From Nigrospora sphaerica (Eukaryota; Ascomycota; Sordariomycetes; Amphisphaeriales; Apiosporaceae): DNA of 64,000 nucleotides. The translations under genes and the position numbers were made by a program. The stretch covers positions 6,200,001-6,264,000 of the forward strand of contig JAGVVL010000002.1 in assembly GCA_018287875.1 (NCBI GenBank). The letters run 5' to 3'. Positions 1-10,459 of the stretch are shown one piece after another. Within the stretch, counting starts at the first letter, position 1, and each line of letters starts with the position of its first letter. Below the pieces are notes generated by a model, which was not told where the DNA came from, made no database searches, and was given only the letters and a program-made list of their open reading frames with translations.

Positions 1-1076
1 TCGCCGCGGATCACGGACCGTCAATTACGCCCGAGACGACCAAAGGGTGCAGAGAGATAAGACGCCGCGGGGAAAAGCCGTCGCTCATTTATTCCGAGGA
101 CACATCACGGATTCATAATCCTTCATCACTGGCGAATAGGAGGTAAATAGGACGGCACCCTTCGCCCAACAATCTAGTGTTCACCATTTGACCTTGACTT
201 GCTGCAAGGGCTAGTTATCAAGCTGCCGTGCTGCGCCCAATCGATAAAGCTGTTATCAGCACGTTGGCGGCCTCGTACCGCTCCGTGGCGTAATGCCGTG
301 AGCAGGAACTCGTTGGCGTCAATTTCCTACTCATGTGGAGGGCGGTAAGGTCGCGGAAGGGGGCTCGTCGACGGCGACGCGATCCCTAGCAGATGGGATG
401 GAATGTGTGACAATCCTGGTAGATGGATTGTGTGACGATCCTCTACTCACCTTTCGTTGCCCCTCCCCCGCGATTATGGGCGCAAAACACGTCAACTTAT
501 CCATTCATGGGCGTAGCTCGATTTCCACCCAGCCCTTTGGGATTGGAACCTTCAGAAGCTGCCTAATCGCCTCCCAGGTGGTAGACACCATCCTTCCCCA
601 TCCTCAGGGTTTTACATAAAGTATGCACCTACGACTCGTATGTATATCTTTGTACAGGCAAGTACTTATTTACTGATTTAGTACTTATATGTATTTAAGT
701 AGGTACTCAACAAGAAATCTCAAATAAGACACGCATTGGAAACGCGGTCGCGTCAGCATTACCGAGAGCCCCAGTGTTGCACGCGTTGTCTTTCCGAAAT
801 TTTTGCGTCTAAGCGCTTTCTACTGCGTACACTAGGCGCCTGGTCTGACCCTCCCGGCCCATTAGAGAGAAAGCCGCCGCAAACTTACCTTCAGCCTTGC
901 GCGTGCAACTATTGGAAACCTCAAGGATCTCCAATACGGTTCGCCTGCCATTGCCGCTGAACACCTCGGGTCGAACCTCAGTAGAACCTCAGGACCCATC
1001 GGCCCAGGTCTTCATCCTCGCCAACGAAGAAAAATGGTTTAACCATCACCTCATTGCCCCGATACTGCTATACACG
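1..1076. other. Intergenic region upstream of the RNA-binding protein gene
   Basis: No coding exon is supported here. An imperfect tandem duplication lies at about 391-442, where the unit agatgg..tgtgtgac.atcct occurs twice with a small deletion. Positions 656-711 are AT-rich and carry three copies of the word AGTACTTA/TAGGTACT, which recurs in other intergenic regions of this window. The promoter and 5' leader of the downstream gene must lie in the last few hundred bases, but I see no clear core element. Confidence 0.5.
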
Positions 1077-3490
1077 ATGTTGTTCGCCGAGGAGGACAAG
1101 GACCATTTGAAGGCCTGGATCGTCCAGCGCCTAGCTAATACGTAAGTCTGACCCGTGGTTTCCCGTCGCGTCTTCGCGCTCACGACAGTCTCTGTCCTCC
1201 AGATCCGATGCCGATTCCGACGTCCTCGCCGACTACGTTCTCGCACTTCTTCGCCACGAGGGTGATACCCACACTATCCGAAAGCTGTTTGAGGATGAGA
1301 TTCCCGATTTCCTTCGGGAAGACTCGGCCGCCTTCACCGACGATGTCTTTCAGGCTATAAAGTACAAGTCCTACTTGCCTGGTGCGGCCCCCGCCCCGCC
1401 TATATCGCGTCACCCTTCCTCGTCGGCGCATCCCGCACCCCAGGCCTCTTCGGCGCAGCAGCAGTCGCTGGAAATTTTCCCGCATGTCCCCTACGCCGAG
1501 ACGCCCTCTGCTTTCTCCGGCCCGGCCTTTCGCAATGGCGGCAAGAAGCGCGCGTATCGCGACCTGGACACGCCGGAGGGTCAATCTATCAGCTGGGGCA
1601 CCTACGCAGGAGCGCCTGGGGGTGGCTTCCCTCCGCACAAGCAAGCCCGGAGAGGGGGCCCTCTGGGGCCCCGGGGTGGACGGTTCGATGATCTGTACGC
1701 GCCTCGGGGGGGCGGAGGACATGGAAGCTACCGTGGGGGGTCTTTCGCGGTACCCGGCGATGGCTTCGGCACGACCCAAAACCCCGGGATGCCCTCCATC
1801 GATGCCGCCACCATCATGGAAAACATGCGTCAACTGCAGGAATTGGGCGAGCAAATGGGCATTTATATGCCTTCAGCCATGCAGCTGCCCCAGCCCGTAT
1901 ATTCGGGCTCTGCGCCTATGCCGGGCACGCACCAGCGGAAGCGTCAGCCGTGCCGGGACTATGAGAAGAAGGGGTTCTGCTCCAGAGGCAACAAGTGTAA
2001 CTTTGCACATGGGCCAGATAATGTCTACCTCCCTTCCTTTACACCCCCGGCCGGGGACGAGTACGACCCAAACAATGCAGCCATGCCCATGCTCATCGAC
2101 CCGAACCAGCCCTCTGCCATGGGCTCCTTTGCCGTGCCCCCAACGCACCACCGTGATTTTAAGAAGCCCAAGCGGAAAGGCGGCCGGTCGGATTTGTCCG
2201 CCGAAGGTCCGAACACGGACAGGACCAAGACTCAGCTGGTGGTGGAAAACATACCCGAGGCCAACTTCACCGAGGAGCAGGTCCGCGACTTCTTTAGCCA
2301 ATTTGGGGCCATAGAAGATGTCTCGCTACGGCACGTGCAGAAGCGCATAGCTGTCATCAAGTTTGATAATTGGGCCTCGGCCAACGCCGCTTGGAAATCT
2401 CCCAAGGTGGTGTTTGACAACCGCTTTGTGAAGATATACTGGTACAAGGACGAGGCGGCAGATGGCAAGTCCGCGAACGGGGTCGGTTCCGCGTCGCTGA
2501 ATGGCGAACCGGCCTCGGCCGAACCCGACTTTGACCTGGAAGAGTTCAAGCGCAAGCAGGAGGAGGCGCAGAAGGCACATCTGGAGAGGGCCCAGAAGCG
2601 GGACACCATACGTCAACAGATGCTGGAGGTCGTCCAGAAGCAGCAGGCATTAGACGCCCAGAGGCAGGAGGAGAAACGCAAGCTGGAGGCCAGGTTGGCG
2701 GCTAACGGCGAGCGGGTTGACTCCCTGTCGCCCGTACTGAGGGCGCGGCCGACTCCAGACGGGGCCAAACCGACACAAGCCGAGGCTTTAAAGGCCAAAT
2801 TGGCCGAGTTGGAGGCCGAGGCCAGTTTGCTGGGCCTGGATCCCAACGCAGCCGGGGACGAGACCACGCCCTGGTACTCGCGGGGCCGAGGAAGAGGCGG
2901 ACGGCCGTACCGAGGACGCGGCAGCTTCCCTCCAAGCGCACACCGAGGTGGCTACGGCTACCGAGGTCGTGGAGGGGTGGCAGCCGATGTCCATACTGCC
3001 TACGCGGCGTACTCGCTTGACAACCGGCCCAAGATCGTTGCTGTGACGGGCGTGGACTTCACTGACGCAGCGAAGGATGAAGCGCTCCGCCATTATCTCC
3101 TTGTAAGTTTGTCTTGCCTTCGGTCCCGCTTGTTTCTCGCGCTAATCATAGCAGGGGATCGGCGAGTTTACTGCCATTCACAGCGACCCAAACACAACGC
3201 ACATCACATTCAAGGACCGCAAAACTGCCGAGCAGTTCTTCTTTGGTGTCTCGGCCAACAAGAAAATCCCCTCGGTGGAGGGCACTGTCGAGCTATCGTG
3301 GGCCAGCTCGGCTCCGAAGGCGGCTGGGGCTAATAGCGATATCCCCATGGCTAGTGGCCTAGACGACGAGCAGGCCGCCAACAAGGCCGTGGACAATGCC
3401 GATGATGCAGAAAGCTTCGGTGGGGGTGGGGAGGAGGCTCGGGACCAAGGCGACATGGACTACGAGGGTGGCGACTGGGACATCTCTTAG
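1077..3490 (+). CDS. CCCH zinc-finger and RRM RNA-binding protein (RBM26/27, Rmn1-like)
   Basis: Three exons, 1077-1141, 1203-3102 and 3155-3490, joined by GT-AG introns of 61 and 52 nt, encode 766 aa. The order of parts is: an N-terminal PWI-like helical region (about 1-80), a Pro-rich linker, a CCCH finger C272-x8-C281-x5-C287-x3-H291, an RRM (about 364-440), a charged coiled coil (about 463-525), an RGG/RG-rich stretch (about 581-615), a second, divergent RRM (about 629-695) and an acidic tail. This order is that of human RBM26/RBM27 and fission yeast Rmn1, which are known to act with nuclear exosome adaptors in RNA turnover; the role here is inferred from that. The start was chosen because it gives the family's typical beginning MLFAEED; the codon split by intron 1 (AC|A, Thr) closes in phase. 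The second RRM is interrupted by intron 2. Confidence 0.88.
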
Positions 3491-6072
3491 CACTCCCGGC
3501 ACATGCTGACCCGGCGGGGACACGAGCCGTAAGTTTTCTTGTATGGAACCACACCAATGATACCACTTGCATGTCTATCGTCAGTTGGTTTGAGTGTCAA
3601 TGGGCCTTCAACTGATACTATGGTAATAATGCTAACGAGGGGCCTGGGCTGGGTTTATCCATCGCCATGCCCACGATCCTTACATGCCGCCACCCAATCG
3701 ATCCCTATTGCGAGATTCCCAGTTGCCGTCGTTGTCTGGTCGCTGTAGGCCGGGGATCGGCCGCTGTCCTTGAAAGAGTGCAGTGCATTTTAGATGTGTG
3801 GCGGTCAAAGTAAGAGCAGAAAAACACTACCGACTCGCACATTCTACTAGGCTCATTTCGGGGTTGGAAAACGGTTCTAATCGTTGAGACGTGAGTAGCT
3901 TGTTACTATCTGTGGAGCAAGATGTGAGAAATGGGTCTATATTCATTGTTGTTTGCCTCTAATGGAAGCAATGCCTTGGAGTGTCTGTAAGCAGATCTGA
4001 ATTCAATCCCGAAGCAACGCAAGTGCGGAGACTCGCGGCGAAGACCCCAGTGCTATCAACCCGGAACTATCGCCCGACCCAAGTTGTGGTTTTTACTACG
4101 AAGTTTTTCTCTATCTTATACCATTGCCATGAGGTGGCGAAGTGCTTACGTTCCTCTGGTCTTTCAAGTCCATAGCTTGAGAAATAAGGTCTTCCAAGCA
4201 TCCTGGTCCTTGGTACCGTCGGGCGAATTACGAATGTTCGCAGCGTCTTGATCGTTTGGAACGCCTTGGTTTTTTCATCACATCCAGACCAGCAGCGGCA
4301 CTTTCGTCTTCTTCGCGTCTTGTCGCTGTCGGCCTCCCAGTCAGAATCGCTTTCGAAGTTGAGTTTGCGGCGATCTTTCCACAGTTCTGCCCTTCGCACG
4401 AAAGAGAAGAAGGAGGAAAGCAAGTCTGGGGATCCTTACCCTTTGTATCGAAGTCCCAACAGGAATTCTCACTACATTTTGAATTCGTGACGTTCACTGT
4501 TATGTAAATGCCATAATGTACGTTAATGGTGACAATGAACAACATCAGACCGCATCTCAATGGTGAGGCGTAAAGCGTTTGGAAGATAACATCAGCTCGT
4601 TATTGAACGGCTGGAAAGTGAATTGCGAAATGTACGGGGTTATTGTGATAGGCCGTAGTGGGATGATAGAATGATCCAGTTTCATACATATAAAGCAAAG
4701 ATAGAAATAATATCGAATCACGTCCGGACAGCAATATACTGAATTTAGAGGATGACTAAACGACTAACATCTGGCAGAGAGCCGAGGCGAGTGTCCGGAT
4801 TAATGCCAATAGTCACCGTAAATAAGACCAACTGGTGCTGATACCAAGGAGCTTGATCATTGCAGACCGGCCTGCCGGAATGCTTGACGCTGAATTTTTC
4901 ACTTATGATTACAAGTCTAGATTCAGAGACTCTGCGGTACCAGGCAGCTGTCTCGCGAGCAGACCGACCGATACAGATGGTGCCTGTGTCCCAAAGCAGC
5001 CAAGTATCAAGACGTCTCAGGGGTCCCCAGGTCAAGAAAAGTGCCTCGTCACTTTGCAGGATGACGGATGGACTTTTACTCTGGATTGGACCCCGATTGT
5101 ACAGCACGGCCGGGCACCCAGACTCCCAGCCGGACGCAGCATTTGTGCGAGGAATAAGGCATCATGTATCAAGACCATGACTACCGGAAGAAACACTGCT
5201 AGGCCGGCTCACAGAAGCCTAAGCATCGACTACCGCGCGTTTGGGACCTGTCCCAAGAGCGGGACTATTAGCAGCAGCATTTTCAAGTCGGCCCGGTGAA
5301 GTACCCAAGCATCAGCTTCCTGGATTTAGTTGGTGAAGCTTCTGATTGTATGTAGCTCGAAACATGGGATTATGGTATGGGCACCTAGTGCGGTTCCTCT
5401 TGGTGGTGAAATTCCTGTCGATATCCCCCATTCACTATTGCTGCCGTGGCACCTCAAGCCGGTCGACCTAATCGTGGTGCTAGCAGTACTATTGACGTTG
5501 CTTCCTGAACGGGTTGCTACTCCGAAATAACAGTGACCCACGGACGCGTGAGGTGACTGGGAAATACCGACATGGTCAACAGAATACAGAAACTTGGACC
5601 TTTTCCTCCTCAATGCTTTGACTCGGATAGCAATGGTGATGGCTATGATGATGACGGTGCCTGTAATGGTGCTGACAAACGTGATGGCGTTGCTTCCACC
5701 CACGAGTTTTTTTTTCGGTTTTATTTTTCCCTGGTCGGTGTTGCAGTGAGATGTCCGACCCCGATCGCCTAACCACGGATCCAGCTGGTGCCCGAGCTGC
5801 CTAACCTTATGCTGCGACTGAATGATGGTGGTGTGATCCGAGGATGACTCAGCAGCGGGAGTAACTTACGCCCCGCCCAATGCTGCCTGCAGTGGCGTAA
5901 AGCCATTTTGCCTGCGGGCCCTGGCGGGGCGCTTCGACCGACCCCGCACCAGCGAAAATCAAGCAATTTTTCGCGTCCAGCGGGAAATTCTTCTCTTCCC
6001 TCCTCAACCACCACAACCACCAACACTCCCATCGTCACCACCAGAGCGTCGCGCTCTGAAGAATCGCCCAAG
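3491..6072. other. Intergenic region; 3' side of the RNA-binding gene, promoter side of EF-2
   Basis: I find no convincing coding exon in these 2.6 kb. The middle part (about 3.8-5.8 kb) is visibly richer in A and T than the flanking genes. An open frame at 5326-5703 (-) looks like a membrane helix but comes from a low-complexity GATGGT-type stretch. The EF-2 promoter and leader occupy the right end and are listed separately. Confidence 0.5.
5890..6072 (+). promoter_or_regulatory. EF-2 promoter-proximal region and 5' leader
   Basis: The stretch just before the EF-2 start shifts from a GC-rich block (about 5900-5950) to an A/T-containing element and then a pyrimidine- and ACC/CAA-rich tract at about 5985-6040 with almost no G. 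Such CT-rich and CA-rich leaders are common before highly expressed translation genes of filamentous fungi. The start of transcription is not resolved from sequence. Confidence 0.45.
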
Positions 6073-9006
6073 ATGGTCAACTTCACAGTATGTCTCCCAT
6101 ATCCCATTCCTGCACGATTCACGCTATCCGATTCCCGCGGCTCGCTTTCCCCCTCCGCTGCCATTCCTTGCCACCGCGACCCCTCCATAGCTTCACGAAC
6201 ATCGACACAATAACATCCGACGACAACCACCATGCGATTTTCTGAGCTTTACATACTAATATCTCTATAGGTCGACGAGATCAGATTGTTGATGGACAAG
6301 CCGCACAATGTGCGCAACATGTCCGTCATTGTGAGTATCTCATTCCATCATGAAGAAGACGAAGACTAACAGATCTCAAGGCCCATGTTGACCATGATAT
6401 GTACACCCTTTTCTTTGTTTTAAGCTTCCTATGATTTCTAGAATACCATCACCGTGTACTAGAGTGAGGGGGTGTGAGTTGGTCGGACGTATCGCTAACA
6501 TTTTTCCACGCAAATCCACCCTGACCGACTCTCTGCTGGCCAAGTGCGGTATCATCTCGACGGCCAAGGCTGGAGATGCCCGTGCCACGGATACCCGTGC
6601 CGACGAGCAGGAGCGTGGTATCACGATCAAGTCGACGGCTATCTCGCTGTACGGTGAGCTGCCGACCGAGGAGGACCTGAAGGACATTGTTGTGCCCAAG
6701 GCTGAGGGCAACGGCTTCCTGATCAACCTCATCGACTCGCCTGGTCACGTTGATTTCTCGTCCGAGGTCACCGCTGCCCTGCGTGTTACTGATGGTGCCC
6801 TGGTCGTCGTCGATACCGTCGAGGGTGTCTGTGTGCAGACGGAGACTGTGCTGCGTCAGTCCCTGGCGGAGCGCATCAAGCCCGTTGTCATCATCAACAA
6901 GGTCGACCGTGCTCTGCTTGAGCTCCAGGTCAGCAAGGAGGACCTTTACCAGTCGTTCTCGCGTACCATCGAGTCCGTGAACGTCATCATCTCGACCTAC
7001 CTCGACAAGTCGATGGGTGACCTCCAGGTCTACCCCTACAAGGGCACCGTTGCCTTCGGTTCCGGTCTGCACGGCTGGGCCTTCACCGTCCGCCAGTTCG
7101 CCACCCGCTACGCCAAGAAGTTCGGTGTCGACCGCAACAAGATGATGGAGCGTCTCTGGGGCGACAACTACTTCAACCCCCACACCAAGAAGTGGACGAC
7201 CAAGAGCACGCACGAGGGCAAGGAGCTGGAGCGTGCCTTCAACCAGTTCATCCTCGACCCCATCTTCAAGATCTTCAGCGCTGTCATGAACTTCAAGAAG
7301 GACGAGGTCGAGACCCTCCTCGCCAAGCTGGACCTCAAGCTCGCCGCTGAGGACAAGGACAAGGAGGGCAAGCAGCTGCTCAAGGTGGTCATGCGCACCT
7401 TCCTGCCCGCTGCCGACTCCCTGATGGAGATGATGATTCTCCACCTGCCCTCGCCCCCGACGGCCCAGAAGTACCGTGTCGAGACGCTGTACGAGGGTCC
7501 CATGGACGACGAGGCCGCCATTGCCGTCCGTGACTGCGACCCCAAGGGTCCCCTCATGTTGTACGTGTCTAAGATGGTGCCCACTTCGGACAAGGGTCGC
7601 TTCTACGCCTTCGGCCGTGTCTTCTCGGGTACCGTCCGCTCCGGTCTCAAGGTCCGCATTCAGGGCCCCAACTACGTCCCCGGCAAGAAGGAGGACCTGT
7701 CCATCAAGGCCATCCAGCGTACCGTCCTGATGATGGGTGGCAAGGTTGACCCCATTGACGACATGCCCGCCGGTAACATCATTGGTCTGGTCGGTATCGA
7801 CCAGTTCCTCCTCAAGTCGGGTACCCTCACCACCAGCGAGACTGCCCACAACCTCAAGGTCATGAAGTTCTCCGTCTCGCCCGTCGTGCAGCGGTCCGTC
7901 CAGGTCAAGAACGCCCAGGATCTGCCCAAGCTGGTCGAGGGTCTCAAGCGTCTGTCGAAGTCGGATCCTTGCGTCCTGACCATGTCCAACGAGTCCGGTG
8001 AGCACGTCGTTGCCGGTGCCGGTGAGCTCCACCTCGAGATTTGCCTGAACGATCTCGAGAACGACCACGCTGGTGTGCCCCTCATCATCTCCGACCCCGT
8101 CGTCGGTTACCGTGAGTCGATTGCCGGCAAGTCTAGCATGACCGCTCTGTCCAAGTCGCCCAACAAGCACAACCGTATCTACATGACGGCTGAGCCCATG
8201 GACGAGGAGCTCTCCCTGGCCATCGAGGCCGGCAAGATCTCGCCCCGCGACGATTTCAAGGCCCGTGCCCGCACCCTGGCTGACGACTTCGGCTGGGATG
8301 TCACCGACGCCCGCAAGATTTGGTGCTTCGGTCCCGACACCAACGGTCCCAACCTGCTCGTTGACCAGACCAAGGCTGTTCAGTACCTGAACGAAATCAA
8401 GGACTCGGTCGTCTCCGGTTTCCAGTGGGCCACCCGCGAGGGTCCCGTCGCCGAGGAGCCCGTCCGTTCCGTCCGCTGGAACATCATGGATGTCACCCTC
8501 CACGCCGATGCCATTCACCGTGGTGGTGGTCAGATCATCCCCACCTCGCGTCGTGTCCTGTACGCCGCTGCCCTCCTGGCCGAGCCCGCTCTCCAGGAGC
8601 CCGTCTTCCTGGTGGAGATTCAGGTGCCCGAGCAGGCCATGGGTGGTGTCTACGGTGTCCTGACCCGCCGCCGTGGTCACGTCTTCGCTGAGGAGCAGCG
8701 CCCCGGTACTCCTCTGTTCACCATTAAGGCCTACCTGCCCGTTATGGAGTCCTTCGGCTTCAACGGCGACCTGCGCCAGGCTACCTCCGGCCAGGCCTTC
8801 CCCCAGATGGTGTTCGACCACTGGCAGGTCCTGCCCGGTGGCTCGCCGCTCGACGGTACCTCCAAGGTCGGTGCCATCGTCCAGGGCATCCGTAAGCGCA
8901 AGGGTCTCAAGATCGAGGTTCCCGACTACACCAACGTAAGTTACTTGACATACCTGATGGCCAGTTGGATTCTAACGAGTTATTGCAGTACTACGACAAG
9001 CTGTAA
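6073..9006 (+). CDS. Translation elongation factor 2 (EF-2)
   Basis: Five exons, 6073-6087, 6271-6330, 6381-6396, 6510-8935 and 8989-9006, encode 844 aa, the usual EF-2 length. EF-2 is the cytosolic GTPase that moves the ribosome after peptide transfer. All G motifs are present: AHVDHGKST (26-34), [15 protein letters not shown] and NKVD. The diphthamide histidine is H700 in [10 protein letters not shown]. The last exon encodes YYDKL. Three exons are tiny (15, 16 and 18 nt). Introns 1, 2 and 4 are GT-AG. Intron 3 (6397-6509) runs from AT to AC and splits the codon of P-loop Gly31; only this junction gives HVDHGKST. Codon choice is strongly biased toward C-ending codons, as expected of an abundant protein. 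Confidence 0.97.
6397..6509 (+). other. Non-canonical AT-AC intron in the EF-2 gene
   Basis: The intron is 113 nt long. Its donor reads ATATGT, which is the common fungal donor GTATGT with A for G at the first base. Its 3' end reads GCTAAC-ATTTTTCCAC, that is, a standard fungal branch site followed by a short pyrimidine tract and terminal AC. Exon 3 ends CAT-G and exon 4 begins GC-AAA-TCC-ACC, so the join gives His-Gly-Lys-Ser-Thr. The donor does not match the U12 consensus ATATCCTT, so I infer a U2-type AT-AC intron. Confidence 0.9.
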
Positions 9007-10459
9007 ACGGCCCCTTGGCCATGTGGTTACGGACTACAGTCTCGAGATGGACTTCACGACGCTTATGAGGCTACTACTCGCATTCATTGGTTTGGCCCGG
9101 GCCGTTCTGATGCTGCGAACCCTTGAAGGACAAGGAACGGCGCGACCGCGAAGACGAAAAAGCTATACCAGATACGGGGCGTGGCATCGCCCCCAGCTTT
9201 GGCTACTCTGGTCTGCCCTGTATCTATGAAACAACAGAATTGATGAAAGACAAGCTTTGCGACGACTTTTGATGATGCTCTTCGTAGCGTGATTTCCATA
9301 TAATCAAGAGCGGCATGTCCAGGTGTAAAATGATTGGTTGGCCTTGCCTCGGTTCCTCTTCTACCTCAGCAGTTGCTTTCGCGGTCATGTTACCTCGGGG
9401 CCTACATGGAGACTTCCCACACGAAATATCCTTAGCCCCTAGCAATGTAAGCGCCATGGGGTAAACCGGTAACCCGGTTGTAGGACCACGATGGGCAACA
9501 GTCAACTCACGTCTGGCAAATCAAAACGTTCGTCTTCATCATAGCTCGTCCAGACGGGCAACGAAGAAAGTAATCCATTTTGGAAGAGTGCGTCGACTCA
9601 GTCTTACGGGTTGCTACAGGCTCAACGTCATAACATGGGCACTGGCAGGCACTGTAAGCTTCAGCAATGGCAGCAACAGCAAGGGTGGCCTCATCGGCCT
9701 CGCCACGTGCTTAATCAACACAGCGGAAACGGGAAAGAACCATAGGGACGGGGGGTAAACGTGGCAGCAGACCGGATAGCCCAGGCGGTCGTATCGGTGC
9801 CGTATTTGATCCTGCATTCCCGTCTCGGCACCGGGGACCAAGTTTCTTATGCTTGCAGTGATGGGTGGGCCCCCTATTCTCAAATACTAAGCCCCCCTAC
9901 CCTAAAGTGAGGCCGTTACCACAAGTATTTTGAGTTGGACGGAAGGCAGGCTAAGTGGTGGAGGGATACACGTCAGGGGGTGTCTCACTTTGGTGGAGTA
10001 GTTCGTAGTCTGGGGTCGCACGGCATGTGCCGATGACACCTCCACGTCGACGGTGCGGGAGCCGGCCTCGGGTCCAGCGCATCTTGGACTGCTCCAAAGC
10101 GGAATCCGTACGGGATACCCCGGGAAATAAAGGCTTCTTAGTCACACGTCACAGCAAATCATAGGGCGGGCACGGGAAGCAGCGATTCACGAGCGAGAAG
10201 AGCAAGCTGGGCTTGCAAATCCTTGTTCATCTGCCGAGCCCGCGGGCCCCAGATATCGGGGGACTGCACAGAGCTCGGCCATCATAGCAGGCCCACCACC
10301 GTGCCAGCCGCTGTAAGCCATGCCTGGCATCCATCCAGCAAGCCATTCGTTGCCATGTTTTTCCGTGTTCCCAGGATTTGCGTACGCCGGTAGCAAAACG
10401 CCAGCCCGTGCCGCGCGGGGCCCGGGAGATCCGTGAGCGAAGGACGACGACGTCGCGGT
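9007..10459. other. Convergent intergenic region between EF-2 and NOT2
   Basis: This region holds the 3' ends of two genes that face each other. None of the short open frames here shows a domain, coding bias or splice continuity. I see no RNA gene. Confidence 0.5.

Noticed and set aside
1382..2314. A 310-codon plus-strand frame overlapping the RNA-binding protein gene
   Set aside because: It overlaps the frame that encodes the CCCH finger and RRM and is rich in Arg/Pro/Ser, as expected for an out-of-frame reading of GC-rich coding DNA.
5326..5703. A small minus-strand frame with a hydrophobic, membrane-like segment followed by basic residues
   Set aside because: The hydrophobic stretch comes from a low-complexity GATGGT/GATGAT sequence; there is no splice continuation or similarity to a known protein.
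6431..6509. An N-terminus for EF-2 read straight upstream of the large exon without the AT-AC intron
   Set aside because: It would give IFPRKSTL in place of HVDHGKSTL, losing the P-loop glycine and the conserved EF-2 N-terminus, which are encoded perfectly by the upstream small exons.
6449..8821. A 790-codon open frame on the minus strand opposite EF-2
   Set aside because: It is a shadow of the strongly biased EF-2 codon use (many GAC/GTC/CTC codons leave no stop on the other strand) and has a repetitive Val/Asp/Gly/Leu composition with no domain.
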